This document shows positions 34,443 to 42,625 of a stretch of DNA of 44,046 nt, piece by piece. The stretch is from Clostridia bacterium. GTDB lineage: Bacteria > Bacillota > Clostridia > Oscillospirales > Acutalibacteraceae. Where the stretch lies: NCBI GenBank assembly GCA_017518415.1, contig JAFWVC010000109.1:1-44046 (forward strand), read 5' to 3'. Numbering within the stretch: the first letter of the stretch is position 1; each line of letters opens with the position of its first letter. A program made the position numbers and the translations under genes. The notes beneath the pieces were generated by a model, which did no database searches, was not told where the DNA came from, and saw nothing but the letters and a program-made list of their open reading frames with translations.

Positions 34443-35305
34443 GTGTTATTCTCTTTCCTTTCAGCTGCCGGCAGGGCCGCCAGCCGCTGGGCGGCAGGCA
34501 TTCCCCATTGCAGGATATTACACAGAATGCTCCGGAAGTTGCCTTCCGGCAGGGTGCGGTATGCTTCGATACATTCCGCCAAAGACGCATTGAGCGAGGC
34601 CGTCGCGGCCGCGCGGACCTCGGGCAGCGGTTTGCCCGGATATTTCAGCAGCAGCGGATTATACCCGCCGCGTCTGCCGTCCTTTTCCAGGTCGGCGAGG
34701 GCGTCGATCAGATAGATCCACCGGCCGAGGCAATAACCCAGCCGTTCCCTGGCCGGCCGGTCCGCCTCCGGGCTGTCGGCTGCCGCGAGGAAAGCGAGCA
34801 TCCGCGCCGTCGGGTCGGCCGCCCGGTCGGTATCGGGCAAGCGCTCCGCCTCCAGCCGTGCCTGCTGCCGCATGCAATCCGCCGCCAGCGCGTCAAACGC
34901 CGGCAGCCGGCGGCAGGCTTTGCGATAGCAGCGCCGATACAACAGCAAAGCGATCCGCGCGCCGAGCCGGCCGAAAAAGCCGGCGTCGGCCTTGGTGTCC
35001 TGCAATTTATACCAAACCAGCACCATAGCTGCGTCCGCCGCAAAATCCAGCGCCTCGTTCTGCCGGCAGCACATCCGCCGGCGCAGCGGATGATAAGGAC
35101 AACGCAGCGGCCGGAACCCGGCGCAGCCGGGCTGCTGCTCCATCCGGAACAGGGCCAGAAAGACAAAATCGTAATGGAGCGTCCAGGAAGCAAGCCGGCC
35201 GTACCGCCGCCGCAGCGTTTTGCACAAGCCACAATATACGCCGCGGTACTGCTCCAGTTCTTTGCCTTTCAGTTCCGGTTGATACGCTCTGACGTAGCCG
35301 AACAT
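34439..35305 (-). CDS. DUF5685 family protein
   Basis: 288 residues, mostly alpha-helical. The start MFGYVRAYQPELKGKELEQYRGVYCGLCKTLRRRYG and a second cysteine site (RCPYHPLRRRMCC) are the visible conserved parts; a C-x2-C pair suggests metal binding. Family name is from the recognisable N-terminus; function is unknown. It lies first in an operon with the J-domain protein and a membrane protein. Helices rich in Ala/Leu/Arg make up the rest. Start ATG 35305 with GGTGGAG upstream and promoter at 35358-35386. Confidence 0.8.
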   Translation of the reverse strand: MFGYVRAYQPELKGKELEQYRGVYCGLCKTLRRRYGRLASWTLHYDFVFLALFRMEQQPGCAGFRPLRCPYHPLRRRMCCRQNEALDFAADAAMVLVWYKLQDTKADAGFFGRLGARIALLLYRRCYRKACRRLPAFDALAADCMRQQARLEAERLPDTDRAADPTARMLAFLAAADSPEADRPARERLGYCLGRWIYLIDALADLEKDGRRGGYNPLLLKYPGKPLPEVRAAATASLNASLAECIEAYRTLPEGNFRSILCNILQWGMPAAQRLAALPAAERKENNT

Positions 35306-35357
35306 GGCTCCACCTGCCGATCGACGATTTTACTCTGAAATTATCATACTATAAATC

Positions 35358-35386
35358 ATTATAAAAGTATATATCGGAATTGTAAA
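35358..35386 (-). promoter_or_regulatory. Sigma-A promoter of the DUF5685/J-domain operon
   Basis: TTTACA (35381-35386) and perfect TATAAT (35358-35363), 17 bases apart on the minus strand, about 50 bases upstream of the DUF5685 start. Confidence 0.65.
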
Positions 35387-35464
35387 TTATGTAAAAACTT
35401 TTTTGGCGGCGGAATATTTGTCGCATTCCACAAAAAAGAATTGAAAAAACTTACCTTTTGCCTC

Positions 35465-35494
35465 TTTACAAAACGGTATGTCATCTGTTATACT
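35465..35494 (+). promoter_or_regulatory. Sigma-A promoter of the XRE regulator
   Basis: TTTACA (35465-35470) and TATACT (35489-35494) with an 18-base spacer on the plus strand. It is divergent from the DUF5685 promoter; the 35387-35464 stretch between them is AT-rich and holds no gene that I can see. Confidence 0.55.
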
Positions 35495-35512
35495 ATTCAA
35501 CAGTCAGTATAA
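35488..35512. promoter_or_regulatory. Inverted repeat overlapping the XRE promoter (candidate operator)
   Basis: TTATACT (35488-35494) and AGTATAA (35506-35512) form a perfect 7-base inverted repeat with an 11-base gap. One arm covers the -10 element, so a bound dimer would block transcription. The neighbouring XRE regulator is the obvious candidate to bind it. Confidence 0.45.
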
Positions 35513-35525
35513 GTTTTGAGAAATC

Positions 35526-35569
35526 AGACCGGCTGATCCAGTGCGGTCTGTTATTTTGACCGCTTTTTT
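35526..35569 (+). terminator. Candidate attenuator (alternative hairpins) in the XRE gene leader
   Basis: GCGGTC (35543-35548) can pair with GACCGC (35558-35563), followed by six T (35564-35569), a terminator. The same strand, CGGTCT (35544-35549), can instead pair with AGACCG (35526-35531), with a further CTG/CAG pair inside, which would break the terminator. The choice may depend on an unknown ligand or protein. Confidence 0.5.
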
Positions 35570-35604
35570 CGGCAAAATCTCTATTCCCGTTTTGAGGTGT
35601 TACC

Positions 35605-36321
35605 ATGAACGTTGCTTTTCCACGGATCCTGACCCTGCTGCGCAAAGAGCGCGGGATCAGTCAAAAACAAGCGGCCGCCGCATTAGAGGTATCGCAGGCG
35701 CTGCTTTCTCATTATGAAAAAGGAATCCGGGAATGCGGACTGGATTTTGTGATACGGGCAGCCAACTATTATCAGGTCTCATGCGATTATCTGCTCGGGC
35801 GCACGGCCGATAAATCGGGCGCCATCCTGAAAGCGGAGGATATTCCCGAAGACGATCCCAATTTGAAGGATTACAAATACCGCGGCAGCGTGCTGCCGGT
35901 ACTGAATAAAAAGCTGACCCTCAACTCCGTGAGCGTCGTGTACGAACTGTTGCAGAAACTTAACAACAAGGCGCTGACGACCGAGGTATCCGCCTTCTTC
36001 TCTTTGTCGATCTACGCGGTGTTCCGCAAGTTGTATGCGGCCAACCCCAAAAACCCGCGCGACCTGTTTTCGGTGCCGGACTTTTTCTTTCCGTCTTCGG
36101 TAATGGCCGAAATGATCCATACCGACGCCGTGATCGGCGCACTGACGGAAGGCAAAGCCGTCGCCGGTGAGCCGGGCCTGCCGGAAGAAGCGGCGCCGGC
36201 CCTTTCCACCGACAAGCTGGCGGCGGAATACCCGATGTTCGCCTCCTCGCTGCTCAACCTGCTGCGCAACGCGGAGGGCCGGCTGTCTCCCCCGCCGGTC
36301 TCCAAACCCGTGAAGAAATAA
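35605..36321 (+). CDS. XRE-family helix-turn-helix transcriptional regulator
   Basis: 238 residues. Residues 5-65 are an HTH of the Cro/CI type (ILTLLRKERGISQKQAAAALEVSQALLSHYEKGIRECGLDFVIRAANYYQVSCDYLLGRT). The C-terminal 170 residues (VLPVLNKKLTLNSVSVVYELLQKLNNKALTTEVSAFFSLSIYAVFRKLYAANP) have no known domain that I recognise. It is monocistronic: an own promoter, a leader with an attenuator-like structure, and a strong terminator at 36326-36354. GAGGTG lies 5 bases before the ATG. It may autoregulate through the inverted repeat at its promoter. Confidence 0.87.
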   Translation: MNVAFPRILTLLRKERGISQKQAAAALEVSQALLSHYEKGIRECGLDFVIRAANYYQVSCDYLLGRTADKSGAILKAEDIPEDDPNLKDYKYRGSVLPVLNKKLTLNSVSVVYELLQKLNNKALTTEVSAFFSLSIYAVFRKLYAANPKNPRDLFSVPDFFFPSSVMAEMIHTDAVIGALTEGKAVAGEPGLPEEAAPALSTDKLAAEYPMFASSLLNLLRNAEGRLSPPPVSKPVKK

Positions 36322-36325
36322 AGCA

Positions 36326-36363
36326 AACCCCCGTATCCGCCGGATACGGGGGTTCTTTTTTTT
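36326..36363. terminator. Bidirectional terminator between the XRE gene and clpC
   Basis: A perfect 13-bp stem (36326-36338 with 36342-36354, 3-base loop) is followed on the plus strand by a run of eight T. The convergent clpC ends at 36366, so it can use the stem as well. Confidence 0.85.
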
Positions 36364-36365
36364 GT

Positions 36366-37877
36366 TTATTGCTTTGCAAAGGTAAAGCCCTTGTCATCGA
36401 CGTCTACTGCCACGGTGTCGCCGGCTTTATATTCCCCGCCCAGAATCTTCTCGGACAGGGGATCCTCCACCTGCGCGCGGATGGTGCGCCGCAACGGACG
36501 GGCGCCGTACACGGGGTCGAACCCCTGCGCCGCCAGTTTCTGCGCCGCCGCGTCGCTGACCGTCAGGCGGATACCGATCTCCTCGGTACGCGCACGCAGC
36601 TGGTCAAGCATACGGCGGGCGATCTCGTCAATATCGGCCTGCTGCAGCTGATGGAAAACGATGATGTCGTCGACCCGGTTGAGGAACTCGGGCCGGAAGG
36701 CCTTTTTCAGCTCGTCGATCACGGTGGTGCGCAGCGTCTCGAAATCCCGCGCGCCGCCGGTCTCGCCGAAGCCGAGCTTATGCTGCTCGGTCAGCAGCCG
36801 GGCGCCGACGTTGGACGTCATGATGATGATGGTGTTCTTGAAGTCGACCCGGCGGCCCTGCGCGTCGGTCAAGATGCCGTCTTCCAGAATTTGCAGCAGC
36901 ATATTATAGACGTCCGGATGGGCCTTTTCCATCTCGTCGAACAGGATGACCGAATACGGTTTGCGGCGGACCTTCTCCGTGAGCTGGCCGCCCTCCTCAA
37001 AGCCCACGTAGCCGGGAGGCGAGCCGACCAGACGGGAGACGGTATGCTTTTCCATATACTCCGACATATCCAGGCGGATCATGGCGTTTTCGTCGCCGAA
37101 CACCGCCTCGGCCAGGGCTTTGCACAGTTCTGTTTTGCCGACGCCGGTGGGCCCGAGGAAGATGAAGGAACCGATGGGCCGCTTGGGGTCTTTCAGCCCG
37201 ACGCGGCCGCGGCGGATGGCTTTGGATACGGCCTTGACGGCCTCATCCTGCCCGACGACCCGCTTGTGCAGAATTTCCTCCATGTGCAGCAGGCGTTCGC
37301 TCTCCTGCTCGGTCAGCTGTGCGACCGGCACGCCGGTCCAGCCGGAGACGACGGCGGCGATGTCCTGCGCGCCGACGGTCTCAGACACGGCGGCGTTTTT
37401 CTCCTTCCAGTTCCGTTTGGCCTCGTCCAGCCGGGCGGACACTTCCTTTTCCTCGTCGCGCAGCCGGGCGGCCCGTTCAAAGTCCTGCTCGTTGACGGCG
37501 GCTTCCTTTTCGGTGGACAGGCGCTTGACCTCATCCTCCATCTTTTTCAGCTCCGGCGGAGCGGTCACGCTGCGCAGCCGCACGCGGGAGGCCGCTTCGT
37601 CCATCAGGTCGATGGCCTTATCCGGCTGAAAACGGTCGGAAATATACCGCTGCGACAGATGCACGGCCGCATCGAGCGCCTCGTCGGTGATACGCACTTT
37701 ATGGTGCGCCTCGTATTTATCGCGCAGGCCGTGCAGGATTTGCAGCGTTTCTTCCTCCGACGGTTCGCCGACCATCACCGGCTGGAAGCGGCGTTCGAGC
37801 GCGGCGTCTTTTTCAATATGCTTGCGGTATTCGTCCAGCGTGGTTGCGCCGATGACCTGCAACTCGCCCCGCGCCAG
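36366..37877 (-). pseudogene. clpC: clpC, 3' part after an in-frame TAA (D1 end, UVR, D2)
   Basis: Continues ClpC in the same frame after the stop at 37878-37880: [24 protein letters not shown] is exactly the text that follows NILKPxL in intact ClpC. It holds the rest of D1 with [12 protein letters not shown], a UVR motif ([24 protein letters not shown]), the second ATPase domain with Walker [27 protein letters not shown] and [17 protein letters not shown], and the C-terminal small domain. The only nearby start is a TTG at 37862 inside the D1 fold with no credible ribosome-binding site, so it is unlikely to be an independent gene. Intact except for the stop codon. Confidence 0.85.
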
Positions 37878-38801
37878 TTAGGGCTTGAGGATGTTGGCAG
37901 CGTCCACGGCCCCTTCGGCCGCACCGGCGCCGATAAGAGTATGGATCTCGTCGATGAACAGCAGGATGTTGCCCTGCTTTTTGACCTCGGCCAGCGCGTT
38001 TTTGATACGCTCTTCAAAATCGCCGCGGTATTTGGTGCCGGCCACCATGCCGGTCAGGTCAAGGGTGATGACCCGCTTGCCGTGCAGCAGCTCCGGCACC
38101 TCGTCGGCGGTGATCTTCTGCGCCAGCCCTTCGGCGATGGCCGTTTTGCCGACGCCCGGTTCACCGATCAGGCAGGGGTTGTTCTTGGTCCGGCGGGACA
38201 GGATCTGGATGACCCGCTCGATCTCCTTTTCCCGGCCGATAACCGGGTCCAGCTTGCCCTGCTCGGCCAGTTCGGTCAAATCGCGGCCGAACTCGTTGAG
38301 CACCGGCGTGGCGCCGTTTTTGCCGCGGCCGCCGACCGTCGCCGTGCCGGCCGGTTCCCCGGCTGCCCCGGCAGAGCGGACGATCTCCTGCTCAATGTTG
38401 TCGGGCCGGGCGCCGCAACGGGCCAGCAGCCGGGCACCGACGCTCTCCTCATCCCGCAGAACGGCGAGCAGCAGATGCTCCGTGCCAACGTAGCCGTGGC
38501 GCAGTTCCACGGCTTCCCGCAGCGCCACTTCCAGAATCGTCTTGGCGCGCGGCGTCAGGTCGTTGGCCGTCACAGACACCGGCGTACCGGTGCCCACGGC
38601 CTGCGTGAGCTGTTCCAGATATTCTTCGGCGCCGATTCCCTGCCCGCTCAGCACGGCAGCGGCCACGCCGGTACCTTCCCGCAGCAGACCGAGCACGATA
38701 TGCTCGGAGCCGACGTAGGTATGCCCCAGTTGGCCGGCGGCTTCAATGGCAAGGTTGAGCGCCGCATTGGCTTTCTCCGTAAAACCTTTGAAACGGTACA
38801 T
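37878..38801 (-). pseudogene. clpC: clpC, 5' part ending at an in-frame TAA
   Basis: 307 residues. ClpC is a Hsp100 unfoldase that feeds proteins, including those marked by McsB arginine phosphorylation, to ClpP. This part has the two Clp_N repeats (about 1-145, [28 protein letters not shown]) and the start of the first ATPase domain with Walker [11 protein letters not shown] (about 213-222) and Walker [15 protein letters not shown] (about 280). It stops at AANILKP then TAA (37878-37880), where intact ClpC continues with x-LARGE. The first half alone lacks D2 and could not work as a normal unfoldase. ATG 38801 with AAAGGAG upstream. Stop could be an error, a mutation or read through. Confidence 0.9.
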
Positions 38802-38841
38802 AAAACTTCACTCCTTTACAGGGCAAAGCATCTTTGCCCTT

Positions 38842-39861
38842 TTATTGCAGCGCCTGCCGTACGCAGGCCGCCCGGGCGGTATCCCTCTCGGCGGCGGACA
38901 GCGCCTTGCCGCTTTCAAGCGAAAGGGTACCGGCGCCGATGCGGTTCTGCAGGCTGCACAAAGCATCCATGGTAATATCCTGCACCAGCCCGACCGCCAC
39001 GCCGATGCGCAACGTGCTGAGCAGTTCCAGGCACTCCTGCGTGGTCAGCAAACGGGCCGTTTTCAGCAAACCGTAAGCTCTCCACACGGTGTCCTCAAAA
39101 GCAACGTCCTCCTTGACGGCCTGCCGGGCGGCCCGTACCTCCCGCAGGATCTGCTCCGCCACCCCTTTGAGGTTGGCCAGCGCCGCCTGTTCCGAGATGC
39201 CCAGCGTGATCTGGTTGGACAGCTGGTACATTGCGCCGAAGGCACGGCTGCTTTCACCGTAGAGCCCGCGTACCGTCATACCGAGTTTGGACACGGTGCC
39301 TGACAGGTTGGCCACGCTGCCCCGTTTCTCCAGCATCGGCAGGTGCAGCATCAACGAAGCGCGCATACCGGTGCCCAGATTGCTCGGGCATTGCGTCAGA
39401 TAGCCCAGCCGCTCATCGTAGGCAAAATGCAGGTGCGCATCGAGAATAGCGTCGATTTTGGCGGCCGTCTGATAGGCCTGTTCCAGCTGCATGCCGGCGC
39501 ACAGCACCTGCAGGCGCACGTGGTCCTCCTCGCAGAGCATGATGCTCACGCTCTCATCCTCGGAGAGCAGCAGCCCGCTGCCCTCTTCGCGGCAGGCAAA
39601 CTCGGGGCTGATCAGGTGCCGTTCCGCCAGCGACAGCGCTGCCGTCTCCGGCATGGAGGCCATATCCAGATACTGAAACTTCCACGGGGTATCCGCCAGC
39701 GCGCCGCGCACCTTTTCAATCAGCTGCGCTTTGGCCGCCGGCGTCATCGAAGCCGGGAACGGCATATCCGGCAGGTTGCGTGCCAACCGCACGCGGGTGG
39801 AAATGACGACGTCCCCTTCCGGGCCGGCCGTCTGATACCATTTTTGTGCCATCTCCGTCAA
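38842..39861 (-). CDS. mcsB: Protein arginine kinase McsB
   Basis: 339 residues. It phosphorylates arginines on damaged proteins, marking them for ClpC-ClpP. The family pattern of guanido phosphotransferases is visible: VVISTRVRLARNLPDMPF at the N-terminus, SEDESVSIMLCEEDHVRLQVL, and the C-terminal YLTQCPSNLGTGMRASLMLHLPML, plus a shortened C-terminal segment with no typical creatine-kinase specificity loop. The start overlaps the mcsA stop by ATGA. It is between mcsA (its activator) and clpC (its partner). Normal length. Confidence 0.96.
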   Translation of the reverse strand: MTEMAQKWYQTAGPEGDVVISTRVRLARNLPDMPFPASMTPAAKAQLIEKVRGALADTPWKFQYLDMASMPETAALSLAERHLISPEFACREEGSGLLLSEDESVSIMLCEEDHVRLQVLCAGMQLEQAYQTAAKIDAILDAHLHFAYDERLGYLTQCPSNLGTGMRASLMLHLPMLEKRGSVANLSGTVSKLGMTVRGLYGESSRAFGAMYQLSNQITLGISEQAALANLKGVAEQILREVRAARQAVKEDVAFEDTVWRAYGLLKTARLLTTQECLELLSTLRIGVAVGLVQDITMDALCSLQNRIGAGTLSLESGKALSAAERDTARAACVRQALQ

Positions 39862-40358
39862 GCCTCCTTTTGCTGTTCAAGCTGCTTGATCTGATCGCGC
39901 AACCGGGCGCATTCTTCATAATTCTGCGCGGCTGCCTCGCGCTGCAGCGTCGCTTTGAGCGATTCTATCTCCGCTTTCCGGCGGGTCTGTTCATCAGTAG
40001 CGGGCAGCGTACGCCCGGTATGAGCGGTGCGCCCGTGGATCCGCTGGATCGACGGCAGCAACTGGTTATAAAACGTGGTGTAGCATTTGGCACAGCCGAC
40101 CTTGCCGCTTTCCACAATGTCGCGGAAGCTGTGGCCGCAACCTTCGCACCGCACGCCGTCGCCGAGCGCCGGCGAAAGCGCGTCGCCGAACAGGTTGCCC
40201 CAAAAGTCCGCGAAATCCGGCATCAAGCCGGAGAAGATCGGCGTCAGATTTTCCTGGCGGGCGCATTCGCCGCACAGGTGCATTTCAGACACCGTGCCGT
40301 TGATATTGCGGCGGATATGAGTCGTCGCCGCTCGTTTTCCGCATTTTTGACAAAGCAT
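39858..40358 (-). CDS. mcsA: McsA, zinc-binding activator of McsB
   Basis: 166 residues. Four CxxC pairs bind zinc: MLCQKCGK (start), HLCGECARQ, CEGCGHSF and CAKCYTTFY. The C-terminal UVR helix (EIESLKATLQREAAAQNYEECARLRDQIKQLE) is typical and is shared with ClpC. McsA activates McsB and helps its release of CtsR. It is 15 bases downstream of ctsR and overlaps mcsB. Family length and motifs are normal. Confidence 0.95.
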   Translation of the reverse strand: MLCQKCGKRAATTHIRRNINGTVSEMHLCGECARQENLTPIFSGLMPDFADFWGNLFGDALSPALGDGVRCEGCGHSFRDIVESGKVGCAKCYTTFYNQLLPSIQRIHGRTAHTGRTLPATDEQTRRKAEIESLKATLQREAAAQNYEECARLRDQIKQLEQQKEA

Positions 40359-40373
40359 AGTGATCTCTCCTTT

Positions 40374-40832
40374 TCATTTGGCGGCCAAGGTGGCCAGCAA
40401 TTGTTTGAGCATCGTCGCACGGACGCGGTCCCGCTGATCCGGCCGCACATCCCGGAAGGCCTTATCCGAGACGGCCGCCGCGCACAGCACGGCCGCTTCC
40501 TTCGATATCTGCCCCTCGTACAGCAAACTTTGCAGGATGGAGGCCGCCGCTTCCGGCGCCAGCACGTCGCCCAGTGAGGCGACCACGTGCATGAGCATCG
40601 ACGGCGTGTCGACCGCCTGCACCCGGCGGATGCGGATATATCCGCCGCCGCCGCGCCGGCTTTCCACGATATAGCCCTGCTCCGGCGTGAAACGGGAGGT
40701 CAGCACATAACTGATCTGGCTGGGCACACAGCCGAACTGATCGGCCAGCGTGTTGCGCTGCAGCTCCGCCGCGCCGCCTTCCCGGTCCATCTGTTCCAGA
40801 ATATAGGCTGTAATGATATCGCTTATGCGCAT
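40374..40832 (-). CDS. ctsR: Transcriptional repressor CtsR
   Basis: 152 residues. A winged-helix DNA-binding domain (MRISDIITAYILEQM, SQISYVLTSRFTPEQGYIVESRRGGGGYIRIRRV, where the RGGGGYI wing senses heat) is followed by a C-terminal dimerisation domain. CtsR represses heat-shock and clp genes and is inactivated by heat or through McsB. It is first in the operon and sits behind its own operator (two boxes at 40877-40909), giving autoregulation. ATG 40832 with AAAGGAAG upstream. Confidence 0.95.
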   Translation of the reverse strand: MRISDIITAYILEQMDREGGAAELQRNTLADQFGCVPSQISYVLTSRFTPEQGYIVESRRGGGGYIRIRRVQAVDTPSMLMHVVASLGDVLAPEAAASILQSLLYEGQISKEAAVLCAAAVSDKAFRDVRPDQRDRVRATMLKQLLATLAAK

Positions 40833-40864
40833 CTGTCTGCTTCCTTTCTTCTGTTCTGCCTACC

Positions 40865-40892
40865 ATTTTACTCGAAAGTCAGAGAAAGTCAA
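40865..40892 (-). promoter_or_regulatory. Sigma-A promoter of the ctsR operon
   Basis: TTGACT (40887-40892) and TAAAAT (40865-40870) with a 16-base spacer on the minus strand. The -35 lies within the CtsR boxes, so repressor binding would block polymerase. Confidence 0.65.
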
Positions 40893-40909
40893 AGTCAAAG
40901 AAAGTCTAA
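40877..40909 (+). promoter_or_regulatory. Tandem CtsR operator boxes
   Basis: The CtsR box is a direct repeat of RGTCAAA with a 3-base spacer. Read on the plus strand there are two: AGTCAGA-GAA-AGTCAAA (40877-40893) and AGTCAAA-GAA-AGTCTAA (40893-40909), sharing one base. Each has one or more mismatches in one arm. They overlap the ctsR -35 region. Confidence 0.85.
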
Positions 40910-40992
40910 AACAGACGGAGGCACTTGCTTTTATGGGCCTTATCTCATGATTTCTCACGTTTTCTCTTTTTTTCTTGCTTTTTTCAAACAGC

Positions 40993-41021
40993 TGGACAAA
41001 GGCGGATTTATATGGTATAGT
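40993..41021 (+). promoter_or_regulatory. Sigma-A promoter of maf
   Basis: TGGACA (40993-40998) and TATAGT (41016-41021), 17 bases apart on the plus strand, just before the maf start; the leader would be about 10 bases. Confidence 0.6.
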
Positions 41022-41037
41022 AGAAAAAAGGATGTGA

Positions 41038-41625
41038 GTGGTTTTGCAGATCATACTGGCCTCCGCCTCACCGAGAAGGCGGGAAATACTGGCATCACTG
41101 GGTATTCCCTTCCGGGCCGTGACCGCCCCCTGCGACGAGCAAAGCGGGCTGCGCACGCCCGAAGCGCTGACGGAAGAACTGTCCCGCCGCAAGGCGGAAA
41201 GCGCGCGCAGTATGCTGCAAAGCAGCGGCGAACTGACGCCGGATACGCTGATCATCGGGTGCGACACCGTTGTATACGCCGGAGAGAAGATCCTGGGCAA
41301 ACCGCGCGACGACGAGGACGCCGCGCGGATGCTGCGTCTGCTTGCCGGCGGCGCGCATACCGTCGTCAGCGGGCTGACGGTGCGCTTCGGCGAACGGATC
41401 GCGACCGCCCATGAGACGACGCGGGTGTGGTTTGACCCGATGAGCGAGCAGGAGATCCTCGCCTACGTGCGCAGCGGCGAGCCGCGGGACAAGGCGGGCG
41501 CCTACGCCGTGCAGGGCCTGGCCCGGCGGTGGATATCCGGCATCGAGGGGGACTATTTCAACGTCGTCGGCCTGCCGGTACACCTGCTGTTCCGGCTGCT
41601 GCGCAACCTCGGCGCGGACGTGTGA
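41038..41625 (+). CDS. maf: Maf-family nucleoside triphosphate pyrophosphatase
   Basis: 195 residues. It hydrolyses noncanonical or methylated nucleotides (dTTP/UTP-type), a house-cleaning role also linked to septum inhibition in Bacillus. The signature SASPRRREILASLG, IIGCDTVVYAGEKILGKPRDDEDAARMLRLLAGGAHTV and DKAGAYAVQG, with the catalytic Asp in CDTVV, are all present. Start: GTG 41038, with AAGGAT about 5 bases upstream; a TTG at 41044 (MQIILASASPRR) is possible. Monocistronic between its promoter and a hairpin at 41663-41699. Confidence 0.93.
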   Translation: MVLQIILASASPRRREILASLGIPFRAVTAPCDEQSGLRTPEALTEELSRRKAESARSMLQSSGELTPDTLIIGCDTVVYAGEKILGKPRDDEDAARMLRLLAGGAHTVVSGLTVRFGERIATAHETTRVWFDPMSEQEILAYVRSGEPRDKAGAYAVQGLARRWISGIEGDYFNVVGLPVHLLFRLLRNLGADV

Positions 41626-41662
41626 GCGTGGCGCGCATCCCATACGTACAATAATACATACA

Positions 41663-41699
41663 AACAGCACCGGGGCGGTATGACCGTCCCGGTGCTGTT
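41663..41699. terminator. Bidirectional hairpin between maf and the aldolase gene
   Basis: A perfect 12-bp stem (41663-41674 with 41688-41699) with a further CGGT/ACCG pairing inside. The T-runs on both sides are short, so it is a weaker terminator than others here, but it lies between two convergent genes. Confidence 0.65.
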
Positions 41700-41752
41700 G
41701 ATTTGGCAAGGGATCCGCCTTGCCGGTGATGCGATGGTATGTCCAAGCCGGC

Positions 41753-42586
41753 TTACGCTTTGCCGGCAGAGCCGAACAGCGCAATCTTCTCGCTGACGGC
41801 GCGGCAAATGGCCTCCACCTTTTTGTTGCGGATTTCCAGATACGACAGGCCGGCCTGAATGCCCTGCCGCATCGCTTCGGCGCCGGCAAGGCAAAGGTCT
41901 GTAAAGATATTGACCTTTGCGATCCCTTCCTGAATGGTGCGGCGAAAATCGTCGTCGGACAGACCGGAACCGCCGTGCAGCACCAGCGGCGTATTCACCG
42001 CCGCGCGGATGGCCTGCAACCGGCCGATATCCAGCTTGGGTTTGTGCTTATACACGCCGTGCGCCGTGCCGATGGCGACCGCCAGCGCATCCACACCGGT
42101 AGCGCGGATAAAATCGACCGCCTGCTGCGGCGTAGTATAGGCGTCCTGCGCGGCGTCGCCGCCGGCAGCCTCCCCCACGTGGCCGATTTCCCCTTCTACC
42201 GTGGCACCCAGCGCATGGGCAATCCGCACGATCTCCCGGGTCTGCTCGACGTTCTCCTGCGGGGAGGCAGCGGATCCGTCAAACATCACGCTGGTAAAGC
42301 CAAGCCGCAGCGCCTGCACGCAGCGTTCAAAAGTCAGGCCGTGGTCGTAATGCACAACCACCGGCACGCTGGCGCGCTGCGCCGCCGCGATGACCGACGG
42401 GGCGATCAGCGGCAGATCCCCATACGGCAGCAATACCTCCGCCGTGCCGATAATGATCGGCGAGCGCAGCTGTTCCGCGGCCTGAATGGCCGCCTGCAGC
42501 ATGTCGGTATCCGTCGTGTTGAACAAACCGACGGCATAATGCCCTTTTTGTGCCGGGAGCAATACGTCGTTCAAATGAGCAAGCAT
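41753..42586 (-). CDS. Class II fructose-bisphosphate (ketose-bisphosphate) aldolase family
   Basis: 277 residues, a zinc-dependent aldolase. HYDHGLTFE (about 79-87) gives the Zn and catalytic residues, EGEIGHVGE (about 130-138) the Glu, GTAHGVYKHKP and LHGGSGLSDDDF the other Zn-binding His, and KVNIFTDL the phosphate site. It is close in length to tagatose- or fructose-type class II aldolases; which ketose is used cannot be told. ATG 42586 with AAGG upstream. It follows the Gly-rich small ORF by 69 bases, with a hairpin (42626-42646) between, so it may be partly co-transcribed with it. Confidence 0.88.
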   Translation of the reverse strand: MLAHLNDVLLPAQKGHYAVGLFNTTDTDMLQAAIQAAEQLRSPIIIGTAEVLLPYGDLPLIAPSVIAAAQRASVPVVVHYDHGLTFERCVQALRLGFTSVMFDGSAASPQENVEQTREIVRIAHALGATVEGEIGHVGEAAGGDAAQDAYTTPQQAVDFIRATGVDALAVAIGTAHGVYKHKPKLDIGRLQAIRAAVNTPLVLHGGSGLSDDDFRRTIQEGIAKVNIFTDLCLAGAEAMRQGIQAGLSYLEIRNKKVEAICRAVSEKIALFGSAGKA

Positions 42587-42625
42587 CTGTTTTTACCTTC
42601 CTTCCGTTGTCTGCGCAGCATGAAA

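Noticed and set aside
37862..37862. TTG at 37862 as the start of an independent Clp ATPase gene
   Set aside because: It lies in the middle of the conserved D1 fold and has no proper ribosome-binding site; the clpC frame is continuous apart from one stop.
36369..38975. Open frame of 868 codons on the plus strand
   Set aside because: Antisense of clpC and part of mcsB; composition and lack of motifs mark it as a shadow.
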